Shown here in pieces: positions 1 through 7,705 of a stretch of 35,894 bases of DNA. The notes under the pieces were generated by a model. That model saw nothing but the letters and a program-made list of their open reading frames with translations. It was not told where the DNA came from and searched no databases. Position 1 is the first letter of the stretch; each line of letters starts with the position of its first letter. The stretch is from assembly GCA_041675005.1 (NCBI GenBank), contig JBAYUQ010000028.1, positions 1 through 35,894 of the forward strand. The letters are read 5' to 3'. The position numbers were made by a program, and so were the translations under genes. The DNA is from PGYR01 sp041675005. GTDB taxonomy: Bacteria > Bacteroidota > Ignavibacteria > Kapaibacteriales > UBA2268.

Positions 1-154
1 CCTACAGTTTAGACGTCGAAATAGTTCACCTAAACTCCTCTTGGTTGTTCAGATATTTAACCTGATTAATAATCTACAAATTTAATTATTGTTAGAATGC
101 TAATCTAATAGCGGCGTCGAAGTGCATAAGTCTCCAAATCCCTCAAATCCATTG

Positions 155-215
155 CAACAACGTCACTTGAGAGCTAACGTAGTTAGCAAAGAGCCCAGGT
201 AAAAAAGTATTCCTT
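155..215 (+). repeat. Diverged dispersed repeat, copy A
   Basis: This segment aligns with the reverse complement of 32027-32083. By eye about three quarters of positions match over roughly 47 bp, with one single-base indel. Shared words include CTAAC, TAGC, AAGAG and CCAG followed by an A-run. It is followed at 222-230 by the palindrome CCCGTAGGG. The two copies are about 32 kb apart in opposite orientation. I infer a degenerate family of interspersed repeats; no encoded protein is visible. Confidence 0.55.
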
Positions 216-262
216 GATAGTCCCGTAGGGGTGGAATTTTAGTAGCATCTGTCTCAGCGAGG

Positions 263-285
263 ACTGAAAAGACGTGGCTGTCTCA
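263..285 (+). repeat. IS-end-like motif ending GCTGTCTCA
   Basis: The block starts ACTGAAA and ends GCTGTCTCA. A similar block is present on the minus strand at 32147-32168. GGCTGTCTCA-type sequences resemble terminal inverted repeats of some insertion sequences (from memory), but no transposase is present beside either copy. It could be a decayed IS end or a non-autonomous element. Confidence 0.35.
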
Positions 286-388
286 GTGTTACTTATTATA
301 ACACGAAGCCACAAAGATTTGCTTTTCTGTTTTATTACTCTGACATCGATCATCACAAGCGATAAGTATCTACAATTGAATTTACCTA

Positions 389-419
389 TAAAAAAACTCC
401 CACAAAATTTGTAGGAGTT
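389..419 (-). terminator. Rho-independent terminator of the lipoprotein gene
   Basis: Read leftward, AACTCC pairs with GGAGTT around an inner ACAAA/TTTGT helix and is followed by a run of seven T. It lies about 30 bp beyond the stop codon of the lipoprotein gene at 447. Confidence 0.75.
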
Positions 420-446
420 CTATATTCTTATAACTAGAATCTTATT

Positions 447-821
447 CTATTTATCTTGGCGACAAGTCGCGTTCTCTTTGTATCTCACAAGTTCAGAGCC
501 AGATAATAACTGCTTCACTTCTTCTATGAATGAAACTTGATTTGCAGAATCTAACTCGTCTAGCTTCAAACAATAATCAAATTCTCCTTCTCGTCCCCAG
601 TTTACAGAATTGAATTCTAGGTCTTTGCTTTTCAGTAAATCAACAAAGCTACTTTTTGCTTTATTATCAATTCCACTCCCTATGCTTATAAATGAAACAA
701 TGAACCTAACATTGTATGCTTCCACTTGCTCAGTAGTCGGTTCAACCTTTTGGTCGGTCTCATTAGTACTCTTACAAGAGAGGAGAGTAAGTGCACAGAT
801 AATTAATAATAGAATTTTCAT
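447..821 (-). CDS. Small hypothetical lipoprotein
   Basis: The 124-residue product begins with a charged MK, a hydrophobic core and the lipobox LLSC, so Cys16 is predicted to be lipidated after signal peptidase II cleavage. The mature part is short, acidic and polar (STNETDQKVEPTTEQVE linker), then a small globular domain ending CRQDK. I do not recognise a family. AGGA lies a suitable distance upstream of the ATG. Terminators on both sides (389-419 and 834-860) make it a monocistronic unit separate from the protease upstream. Role unknown; location is predicted to be periplasmic or outer membrane. Confidence 0.75.
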   Translation of the reverse strand: MKILLLIICALTLLSCKSTNETDQKVEPTTEQVEAYNVRFIVSFISIGSGIDNKAKSSFVDLLKSKDLEFNSVNWGREGEFDYCLKLDELDSANQVSFIEEVKQLLSGSELVRYKENATCRQDK

Positions 822-833
822 TGCTGTTTTCCT

Positions 834-860
834 AATAAAAATGGGGTAGTTAGCCCCATT
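834..860 (-). terminator. Terminator of the M43 protease gene
   Basis: Read leftward, ATGGGG and CCCCAT form a six-pair stem with loop CTAACTA, followed by TTTTATT. It sits in the 47-bp gap between the protease stop (869) and the lipoprotein start (821). Confidence 0.7.
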
Positions 861-868
861 CAGAAAAA

Positions 869-2131
869 TTATTTAGTAATATATAATTTCTTAGATTGAT
901 TGAAGTTTTTGCCCGTTATCTTCAAGAAGTAAACTCCTGAACTAAGCTCGCTGCAATCAACAAGTGTAATACTAGATTGTACATCAAATCCCTTTACGAA
1001 AGTACCATACATATCTACTATTTCAACTTTGAAGCTTGGATTATTACTAATATTCACAACTAAATTGAAAATACCATTGTTAGAATTAGGTACTATAAGA
1101 ACATCATTCGATGTATTTACATCATAAACGCCAGCAGGTACTTGACAACCATTAGAATTAATCAAACCAGAACGTACTGTGTTCAATGTAGCTTGCATTC
1201 TTTCTTTCTGACCAGTCGTAAACATAACAGTACATACAGCATCCGAATAGTCCATATAGTTCATAAACATTTCGCCATACTCACCTGTACCACACTCACT
1301 GAAGTCATTATGTGGGAATTCTGGGCAACCTTCGTTACTCTCGAAAGCTGGTTCTGTATCATCAACCAAATCGTCACCACATTCATCATCACCCCATATA
1401 TGTCTTAGGTTTAGATAATGACCAACTTCGTGTGTAGCAACTATTGATTTGTATTCTGGATCTTCTGGGTTAACACCGAAGTTAGTATAAAGTATTACAA
1501 CTCCATCTGTAGTATCAGTAGTCTCAGAAGGGAAAGTACCCCAACCATCTACTTGTGAATTCTCATCACCTTCACGGAAATCAGCACACCACATATTCAT
1601 GTATTGATTTCTGTCCCAAATTGTTACTGGTTTGATTAAACTATCAAACTCTGCTATTGACCAGAATTCTCCTCCACTATTAAAACGAGTTATTCCACTA
1701 GTAGGGTTTCCGTCAGGATCAGTTGTAGCAAGGCAAAACTCAATTTCACAATCTGCCTGAGCATAGTAAAAAGGATGAGATTCTCCTAGTGCATCAGTAT
1801 TAAGCAATCTAAACTCTCTATTCAGAATTTCAATTTGACTAATAGCTTGTTCATCAGTTATGTTTGGGCCTACGCCTACTTCTTGACCATTATTAATGAT
1901 ATGTATAACAACTGGAATTGTAAGTATAGTACCAGCTTGTACGGTTGCAGATTTAGAATTTATGAATTCTTGAATCTGAAGCTCAATATTTTTTTCTTTT
2001 TCAAGAATAGTTGCATCTTTTGAGATAGAATTTTTGTAAACATCCATAGTAGCACATTTTTTATCTAGTGCATTGGAGTTAATTGTTGCAAACATAAGTA
2101 AAGCAACAAATAGGATTAAGGTTTTAGTCAT
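869..2131 (-). CDS. Secreted M43-type zinc metalloprotease with T9SS sorting domain
   Basis: The 420-residue protein has an N-terminal signal peptide (about 1-21), a pappalysin/cytophagalysin-like M43 catalytic domain, and a type IX secretion C-terminal domain. The extended zinc motif HEVGHYLNLRH is at 234-244 (ligands His234, His238, His244; catalytic Glu235), with the downstream Met-turn MNYMDYSD at 290-297. Several cysteines in the catalytic domain suggest disulphides. From about 345 the sequence has the pattern of a T9SS type A sorting domain (PNSNNGIFNL, then SSGVYFLKI and a basic KKLYITK end). It is therefore predicted to cross the outer membrane and be anchored or released after removal of the C-terminal domain. 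Substrate is unknown. It stands alone, with its own terminator. Confidence 0.9.
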   Translation of the reverse strand: MTKTLILFVALLMFATINSNALDKKCATMDVYKNSISKDATILEKEKNIELQIQEFINSKSATVQAGTILTIPVVIHIINNGQEVGVGPNITDEQAISQIEILNREFRLLNTDALGESHPFYYAQADCEIEFCLATTDPDGNPTSGITRFNSGGEFWSIAEFDSLIKPVTIWDRNQYMNMWCADFREGDENSQVDGWGTFPSETTDTTDGVVILYTNFGVNPEDPEYKSIVATHEVGHYLNLRHIWGDDECGDDLVDDTEPAFESNEGCPEFPHNDFSECGTGEYGEMFMNYMDYSDAVCTVMFTTGQKERMQATLNTVRSGLINSNGCQVPAGVYDVNTSNDVLIVPNSNNGIFNLVVNISNNPSFKVEIVDMYGTFVKGFDVQSSITLVDCSELSSGVYFLKITGKNFNQSKKLYITK

Positions 2132-2316
2132 ATAGGTTTGTTATTATTTTATAAATATTATTTTTTGTTAATGTAATTTAAGAAATATTAATTTTATGAG
2201 GGGGGATTATTTTCTATTTATAATCAACTTCTTGATTTATATTACGTTGTAATTGAAAATAATTAGTAGCTTATACAGTGAAACCAAACCAATTAATAAT
2301 AAAATAAGATATCCTC

Positions 2317-4185
2317 ATGATAAAATTCCCATCTTTGGACGAGCTTTTGTTAACTAGCAAAAGAGCCTTTATGAGGTTTCCCTTTGCCATTATTTCATCA
2401 ATAATAACAGCAGTAGTTGCTATTTATTTAATAGAATACGACAAGAACCCAGAGCAAAACCTTAAACTTGTCAATTTGATGCTAACTAGTGCTTTGGGTA
2501 TTCCACTATATATTGCTATTAAGCTATATAACGATAAGTATAAGTCGCGAAAAGCAACAGAGATAATCTCAAACCTTTTGGCTCTAGTCCTTTTGTTTCT
2601 TGTTTACCTAAGTTTGCCAGAAACAGAGTTTATGATTATTAACACTACTCCATATATCAAGTATGCTATTTATAATGTAGTAGTGCATTTATTAGTCGCT
2701 TTTCTTCCATATATAAACAAAGGGGAAGAGAATGGTTTTTGGAATTATAATAAAACACTTTTCTTAAGAATACTAGAAGCAATTCTTTATTCAGGTGTCC
2801 TATATTTAGGAGTTGTAATAGCAATCTTTGCAGTAGATACACTATTCGAATTAGACATAGATGGTAAGATTTACGCTCAAATATTTGTTTTTCTTGCTTC
2901 TGTTTTTAATACTTGGTTCTTTGCGTCTAAAATGCCTACTGACTTCGAAAAGCTACAAATCACACACAAATACCCAAAAGGTTTGAAAGTCTTTTCTCAG
3001 TTTATTCTCCTGCCTTTACTACTAACATATTTAGTGATTCTTTATTCGTATGAATTTAAGATAATTGTTTCTTGGGATTGGCCCAAAGGCATTGTTTCCT
3101 ATCTAGTAATTGTGGTCGCTACTATCGGTATTCTGACTTTTCTGCTTATCCATCCTTATGGTAATTCTAGTGATAACAAATGGATTAAAAGGTTTACAAA
3201 GTCATATTACCTTACTTTAATTCCGCTCGTTACGATGCTCTATTTTGCTATAATAATGAGAATAAGCGATTATGGAGTTACTATAAATAGATATATTGTC
3301 TTCTTACTTGGCTTATGGTTACTGGTACTAATTGTTTACTTCCTAATCGGTAAAACTAGTATAAAGTTCATACCAATAAGTTTAGCAGTTATGTTGGTCT
3401 TATCCTCATTTGGACCTTGGGGTATGTTTTCAATAAGCGAGAACAGCCAATTAAACAGGTTAGATAAGTTATTGAAAGAAAACTCATTACTGGAAAATGG
3501 GAAGATAGTCAATGAAGTTATATGGGTAAAGGACAGTCTTCCCGAATTACACAGTGAGAAGATTGAAACGAATATTAATAAAATAGATTCGACTACTAAT
3601 GCTAACATAATCTCGTTAGTTAGATACATAATAACTAACCACGATTTCAACGAAATTGCTAAGTATTTCAAACAAGATTTAGAATCTTTAATTGCGCTCA
3701 ATGATAGTTCAGACTCATACAACTGGAGTACATACAGAATCTCCTCAATGGTTATAAAAACATTTGGTCTTACTGAATATTACAAGGGTGAATTGAGTCG
3801 AACTATTCAGATTAATAGTAGTAGAGGGGAATTTATAAATATAGAAGGATATCAAAAATTACTAGAATTCTCTTATAATAATTACAATGAAATATTGATT
3901 ACTCCTAAAGAAAACAATGAGTTTGAAATTGACAATGAGATTGATGATAACAATATACTATCGATTCAATATGAAGGGAAACAAGTTAAATTTGATCTAT
4001 CTTCTATATTTGAAATTTCAACTAGTAATGAAGAGTATGATGATACAGTAGTTAACCAAGAAAAACTTACTTTCAAATCAACTGACAATTTTAATCAATT
4101 CAAATTAGAAATTGAAAATGTAATTATAAATAATGAAAAAGAATTTCTAAGATTCAATGGAAGATTCTTTGTAGGGAAAAAATAA
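2317..4185 (+). CDS. DUF4153 family multispanning membrane protein
   Basis: The 622-residue protein has about ten hydrophobic segments over the first 380 residues, followed by a soluble C-terminal region of about 240 residues rich in Asn, Glu and Ile. The N-terminal pattern (FPFAIISSIITAVVAIYL, then LTSALGIPLYIAI) is typical of DUF4153 proteins as I know them. The function of that family is not established. The gene is monocistronic: the M43 gene diverges upstream and a bidirectional terminator follows the stop codon. The soluble tail resembles the C-terminal half seen in Bacteroidota members, probably exposed to the periplasm or cytoplasm; orientation cannot be told here. Confidence 0.75.
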   Translation: MIKFPSLDELLLTSKRAFMRFPFAIISSIITAVVAIYLIEYDKNPEQNLKLVNLMLTSALGIPLYIAIKLYNDKYKSRKATEIISNLLALVLLFLVYLSLPETEFMIINTTPYIKYAIYNVVVHLLVAFLPYINKGEENGFWNYNKTLFLRILEAILYSGVLYLGVVIAIFAVDTLFELDIDGKIYAQIFVFLASVFNTWFFASKMPTDFEKLQITHKYPKGLKVFSQFILLPLLLTYLVILYSYEFKIIVSWDWPKGIVSYLVIVVATIGILTFLLIHPYGNSSDNKWIKRFTKSYYLTLIPLVTMLYFAIIMRISDYGVTINRYIVFLLGLWLLVLIVYFLIGKTSIKFIPISLAVMLVLSSFGPWGMFSISENSQLNRLDKLLKENSLLENGKIVNEVIWVKDSLPELHSEKIETNINKIDSTTNANIISLVRYIITNHDFNEIAKYFKQDLESLIALNDSSDSYNWSTYRISSMVIKTFGLTEYYKGELSRTIQINSSRGEFINIEGYQKLLEFSYNNYNEILITPKENNEFEIDNEIDDNNILSIQYEGKQVKFDLSSIFEISTSNEEYDDTVVNQEKLTFKSTDNFNQFKLEIENVIINNEKEFLRFNGRFFVGKK

Positions 4186-4202
4186 TTTACTGTTTTTTTT
4201 TA

Positions 4203-4240
4203 AAAAACTCCCATTTTTTAAGCGGGAGTTTTTCATTTTA
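4203..4240. terminator. Bidirectional terminator between DUF4153 gene and DUF1015 gene
   Basis: AAAAACTCCC (4203-4212) pairs with GGGAGTTTTT (4224-4233), giving a ten-pair stem with A-rich and T-rich flanks on both sides. It lies between two convergent stop codons (4185 and 4262), so it can serve both genes. Confidence 0.85.
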
Positions 4241-4261
4241 TAGTCTATTTTAATCTGACTC

Positions 4262-5503
4262 TTAGTCCAAGAAATGAACAAACAGCCCGTCTCTTAGCTT
4301 CGGTTCGAACCAGGTTGATTTAGGTGGCATTACTCGCCCTGCATCGGCAATGTTCATCAGCTCTTCGATAGAAGTAGGGAACATACTAATAGCGGCTTTC
4401 ATTTCGCCATTGTCAACTCTTCTCACTAGTTCATCTAGTCCTCTGATGCCACCAACGAAATCGATTCTCTCGTCAGTACGTGGATCTTCGATTGCCAATA
4501 GGTTGTCTAATACGTGCTTTTGTAGCAAAGCAACGTCTAGTGATTCCACTGGATCGTTCAAGTCAACTAATTCAGGTTTTATGTTCAGAGTGTACCAATT
4601 GCCTTCGCTGTAGAAACCAAATTCACCTTTCTTAGAAGGAGATACTTTAGTGTCTGATTTCACAACAGTGAATTTTTCAGCCACTTTATCTAGGAATTCC
4701 GAAACGCTATTGCCGTTCAAATCAACTACTAATCTGTTGTAATCCATTATATATAGTTCACTAGCTGGGAATAAAACTGCCAAAAAGCGGTTATAGTTCT
4801 CATTGCCAGTGTGGTTGGGGTTCGCTTCTCTGCGTTCCTTGCCAACTATAGCTGCTGCAGCTGATCTATGGTGACCGTCTGCCACATAGAAGCTAGGTAC
4901 TTCTGCTAATCTATTTTGGATAAATTCAATATCTTCATTCTTGTCAATTAGCCAAGTTTGATGACGAATACCATCATTAGCTACGTGATCGTTATCAGGT
5001 GCGTTCTGCTTTACTTTATTGATCAGATTGTTTATATCGTTATCATCTTTGTATGTCAAGAAGATTGGACCAGTATGTGCATTAGTAACTCGTACATGTT
5101 CACATCTGTCTTGCTCTTTTTGTTTTCTAGTGTATTCGTGCTTTTTGATTACATCGTTCCAATAATCTTCTACACTTGCACAGCCGACTAATCCATTCTG
5201 AGTGCGTCCGTTCATAGTCAAACTATACACGTAATAGCAAGGCGTAGCATCTTCTACCAATATACCATCATTAACTAATCTATCCAGATTCTCTTTACCT
5301 TTCGCATATACTTTTGCGTCATAAAGCGAGATATTAGGATCCAGATCTACTTCTGGCTTACCAACTCTTAAGAAAGAATCGGGATTGCCCTTTACTATTT
5401 CTCTTGCTTCATCAGAGTTAACTACATCATACGGATATGCTGCAACATCTTTTGCTTTGTTACTTGTAGGTCTGAATGCTTTGAATGGTTTGAATACTGC
5501 CAT
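4262..5503 (-). CDS. DUF1015 family protein of the serine biosynthesis cluster
   Basis: The 413-residue soluble protein matches DUF1015 in length and in its landmarks: an N-terminal FKAFRP segment (7-12), and the central motif ADGHHRSAAA (208-217). The DGHHR loop recalls the phosphate-binding loop of the ParB/sulfiredoxin fold, to which some serine kinases belong; that link is inference. The start codon is 12 bp after the serA stop, so the two genes are almost certainly co-transcribed. DUF1015 next to serA and serC recurs in Bacteroidota and relatives (established neighbourhood knowledge), pointing to a job in serine or phosphoserine metabolism. No serB-like phosphatase gene is in the window. 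Exact reaction not known to me. Confidence 0.85.
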   Translation of the reverse strand: MAVFKPFKAFRPTSNKAKDVAAYPYDVVNSDEAREIVKGNPDSFLRVGKPEVDLDPNISLYDAKVYAKGKENLDRLVNDGILVEDATPCYYVYSLTMNGRTQNGLVGCASVEDYWNDVIKKHEYTRKQKEQDRCEHVRVTNAHTGPIFLTYKDDNDINNLINKVKQNAPDNDHVANDGIRHQTWLIDKNEDIEFIQNRLAEVPSFYVADGHHRSAAAAIVGKERREANPNHTGNENYNRFLAVLFPASELYIMDYNRLVVDLNGNSVSEFLDKVAEKFTVVKSDTKVSPSKKGEFGFYSEGNWYTLNIKPELVDLNDPVESLDVALLQKHVLDNLLAIEDPRTDERIDFVGGIRGLDELVRRVDNGEMKAAISMFPTSIEELMNIADAGRVMPPKSTWFEPKLRDGLFVHFLD

Positions 5504-5515
5504 GTTTTTTTACCT

Positions 5516-6421
5516 TTATTTTTTAAGTTCAGCTACTACTCTTTCAGCTATTTCTATTCCGACTCTGTCTTGAGCTTCGCCAGTCGAGCCGCCAATGTGC
5601 GGAGTAGCACTTACGTTCGGGTGATTTATTAATTCTGTCTGTGCTGCTGTGCATGGCTCATTAGTCCATACATCAACGCCTGCACCAGCTAATTTGCCTG
5701 ATTTAAGAGCATTAAGCAATGCAACTTCATCAACAGTACCACCGCGTGCACAGTTAATAAGTATAGAACCGTCTTTCATCTTAGCTAATTCAGCTTCGCC
5801 AATTGTAGCACCTTTTTCTTTGTCTAATGGGATATGTAGAGATACGAAATCACTAGTTGATAGTAAAGTATCTATGTCTTTAGCAACTGTGATACCGCCT
5901 TCTGGGTTGATTGCAGATCTATTGAAAACTTGAACTTTCATACCCAAACCAAGAGCTCTTTTAGCCACTTCTTTTGAGATATTACCAAAGCCAATTAGTC
6001 CGATAGTCTTACCTGTCAATTCGATTCCTGTATAGTCTTTTTTAGGCCATTCGCCACTTTCCATAGCATGAGTACTTCGGTGAGTATATCTACAAAGTGA
6101 AAATAAATGTGCGAATACTAACTCAGCTACAGAGATAGAAGAAGCACCCGGAGTATTAACTACGGCGATTCCTTTCTCACGAGCATAAGCTACGTCAATA
6201 TTGTCCATACCAACACCGGCCCTACCGATTACTTTGAGTTTAGTAGCGTCTATTAGGTCTTTGCGAACAGTAGTCGCAGATCTAACTATAATAGCGTCAT
6301 AGTTGTTCAATTTTTCGAACAATTCTTCTTGTGGTATATGATGTGTATCTAATTCGATACCAGCATTTTTTATTACGTCAATCCCTTCTTGGGATAGTCC
6401 GTCATTAGCTAATATTCTCAT
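5516..6421 (-). CDS. serA: D-3-phosphoglycerate dehydrogenase, short form
   Basis: Oxidises 3-phosphoglycerate to 3-phosphohydroxypyruvate, the first step of the phosphorylated serine pathway. The 301-residue protein is the short form lacking the C-terminal ACT regulatory domain. Visible motifs are GRAGVGMDNID (66-76), the nucleotide loop GFGNIS (144-149, with Ser where a third Gly is usual), NCARGG with catalytic Arg226, the NEP segment with Glu255, and PHIGGST with His275. After beta strand 2 the residues are NRS (167-169), not the usual Asp of NAD-specific enzymes. The gene precedes DUF1015 and diverges from serC, each with its own TAnnTTTG promoter. A related 2-hydroxyacid dehydrogenase is possible, but the context makes SerA by far the best call. 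Confidence 0.92.
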   Translation of the reverse strand: MRILANDGLSQEGIDVIKNAGIELDTHHIPQEELFEKLNNYDAIIVRSATTVRKDLIDATKLKVIGRAGVGMDNIDVAYAREKGIAVVNTPGASSISVAELVFAHLFSLCRYTHRSTHAMESGEWPKKDYTGIELTGKTIGLIGFGNISKEVAKRALGLGMKVQVFNRSAINPEGGITVAKDIDTLLSTSDFVSLHIPLDKEKGATIGEAELAKMKDGSILINCARGGTVDEVALLNALKSGKLAGAGVDVWTNEPCTAAQTELINHPNVSATPHIGGSTGEAQDRVGIEIAERVVAELKK

Positions 6422-6458
6422 ATCTTTTATTATAATTTAGTGGACAAACAACTAATTT

Positions 6459-6489
6459 CAAAGTTAGCCAAAAGAAACTATATTATCAA
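6459..6489 (-). promoter_or_regulatory. Bacteroidota-type promoter of serA
   Basis: On the minus strand a TTG (6489-6487) is followed after 20 bp by TAACTTTG (6466-6459), a perfect match to the TTG-N19/20-TAnnTTTG layout of Bacteroidota primary sigma factor promoters. It lies about 40 bp upstream of the serA ATG. Confidence 0.7.
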
Positions 6490-6558
6490 TAGATTTGAAG
6501 ATAAATCCAACTTTCACTCACTTTATACAATTATTTTCGGAATCAGTAGTATATGTGT

Positions 6559-6566
6559 TAAGTTTG
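6559..6566 (+). promoter_or_regulatory. TAnnTTTG promoter element of serC
   Basis: TAAGTTTG matches the Bacteroidota -7 element and lies 39 bp before the serC start. The -33 box is weak: a TTTTCG stretch rather than TTG. An AAGG ribosome-binding sequence is at 6593-6596. Confidence 0.6.
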
Positions 6567-6605
6567 TATTATCAATTGTCACAAATTTACCCAAGGTAAT
6601 TAATC

Positions 6606-7679
6606 ATGAATAGAATTCATAATTTTAGTGCAGGCCCTGCAATTTTGCCTGTACCTGTATTAGAAGCTGCTAAGCAAGCAAGCGTTGAGTATAATGGTTG
6701 TGGTATGTCCGTAATGGAGATGAGCCATAGGTCTAAGGAGATAGTAGCACTTTTCGACGAAACAAGTGCTAATGTATTAGAATTAATGAATTTGAAAAGC
6801 GACGATTATACTGTACTTTACCTAGGGGGGGGAGCGAGTATGCAGTTTGCTATGATCCCACTTAACTTTTTGAAGACAAGTGCTGACTATATAAATACTG
6901 GTGTTTGGTCTAAAAAAGCTCTTGCAGAAGGGAAACTAGTAGGTAACGTTAATGTTGCGGCGTCTTCTGCTGACAAAAACTTCAACTATATTCCAAAAGA
7001 ATTTAACTTCGATGCGAATGCGGATTACGTGCATTACACTACTAATAATACTATATTTGGAACAAGAGTAAAAGATATTCCTAATGTTGGTGATGTTCCT
7101 TTGATTTGCGATATGTCTTCTGATATATTTAGCAGAAATATGGATTTCTCTAAATTCGATTTGATTTATGCTGGTGCACAAAAGAACATAGGCCCATCTG
7201 GCGTTACTTTAGTTGTTATCAAAAAGTCGTGGGCTGCTAAAGCTGAGAAAGAAGGCAATATGACTATGTTGAAATACTCAACTCATATCGAAGCTGACTC
7301 TATGTTCAATACTCCTGCCGTATTCCCTGTATTTGTTATTAATGAAACATTGAAATGGATAAAATCTGAAGGTGGATTAGACGCAATCGAAAAGAAAAAT
7401 GACTACAAAGCTGGTTTACTATACGATGCTATTGATAATTCAAATGGTTTCTACAAAGCCGCTGTTGCTGATAAAGCTGACCGTTCTACGATGAATGTTA
7501 CTTTCAATTTGGAAAGTGAAGAGAAAGAAGCAGAGTTCATCAAACAAGCTGCTGCACTTAATATGTCTGGATTGAAAGGTCACCGTTCAGTTGGTGGAGT
7601 AAGAGCATCTATTTATAATGCTTGCCCGGTAGAATCAGTAGAAGCTTTAGTGAAATTCATGAATGATTTCCGTTCATAA
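6606..7679 (+). CDS. serC: Phosphoserine aminotransferase
   Basis: PLP enzyme (class V, 357 residues, usual length) that converts 3-phosphohydroxypyruvate and glutamate into phosphoserine, and can act in pyridoxine synthesis. Seen directly: the N-terminal NFSAGPAILP (6-15), substrate-binding HRS at 41-43, the PLP-phosphate loop GGGAS at 74-78, and the Schiff-base lysine in GAQKNIGPSG (Lys193), followed by the GLKGHRSVGGVRASIYN end segment that holds substrate arginines. It diverges from serA. The GGG loop is encoded by an eight-G run (6825-6832), unusual in this AT-rich DNA. A hairpin terminator follows at 7708-7740. Confidence 0.95.
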   Translation: MNRIHNFSAGPAILPVPVLEAAKQASVEYNGCGMSVMEMSHRSKEIVALFDETSANVLELMNLKSDDYTVLYLGGGASMQFAMIPLNFLKTSADYINTGVWSKKALAEGKLVGNVNVAASSADKNFNYIPKEFNFDANADYVHYTTNNTIFGTRVKDIPNVGDVPLICDMSSDIFSRNMDFSKFDLIYAGAQKNIGPSGVTLVVIKKSWAAKAEKEGNMTMLKYSTHIEADSMFNTPAVFPVFVINETLKWIKSEGGLDAIEKKNDYKAGLLYDAIDNSNGFYKAAVADKADRSTMNVTFNLESEEKEAEFIKQAAALNMSGLKGHRSVGGVRASIYNACPVESVEALVKFMNDFRS

Positions 7680-7705
7680 AAAACATACCGCAATTAAGAT
7701 TATTC

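Larger units (their letters stand above)
1..446. other. Gene-free stretch with degenerate repeat
   Basis: I find no credible coding frame on either strand. The stretch holds a diverged dispersed repeat (155-215), a short CCCGTAGGG palindrome (222-230), two copies of CTGTCTCAG 30 bp apart (249 and 279), and a leftward terminator hairpin at its right edge. The texture resembles remnants of mobile or REP-like elements rather than a promoter region. Confidence 0.6.
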
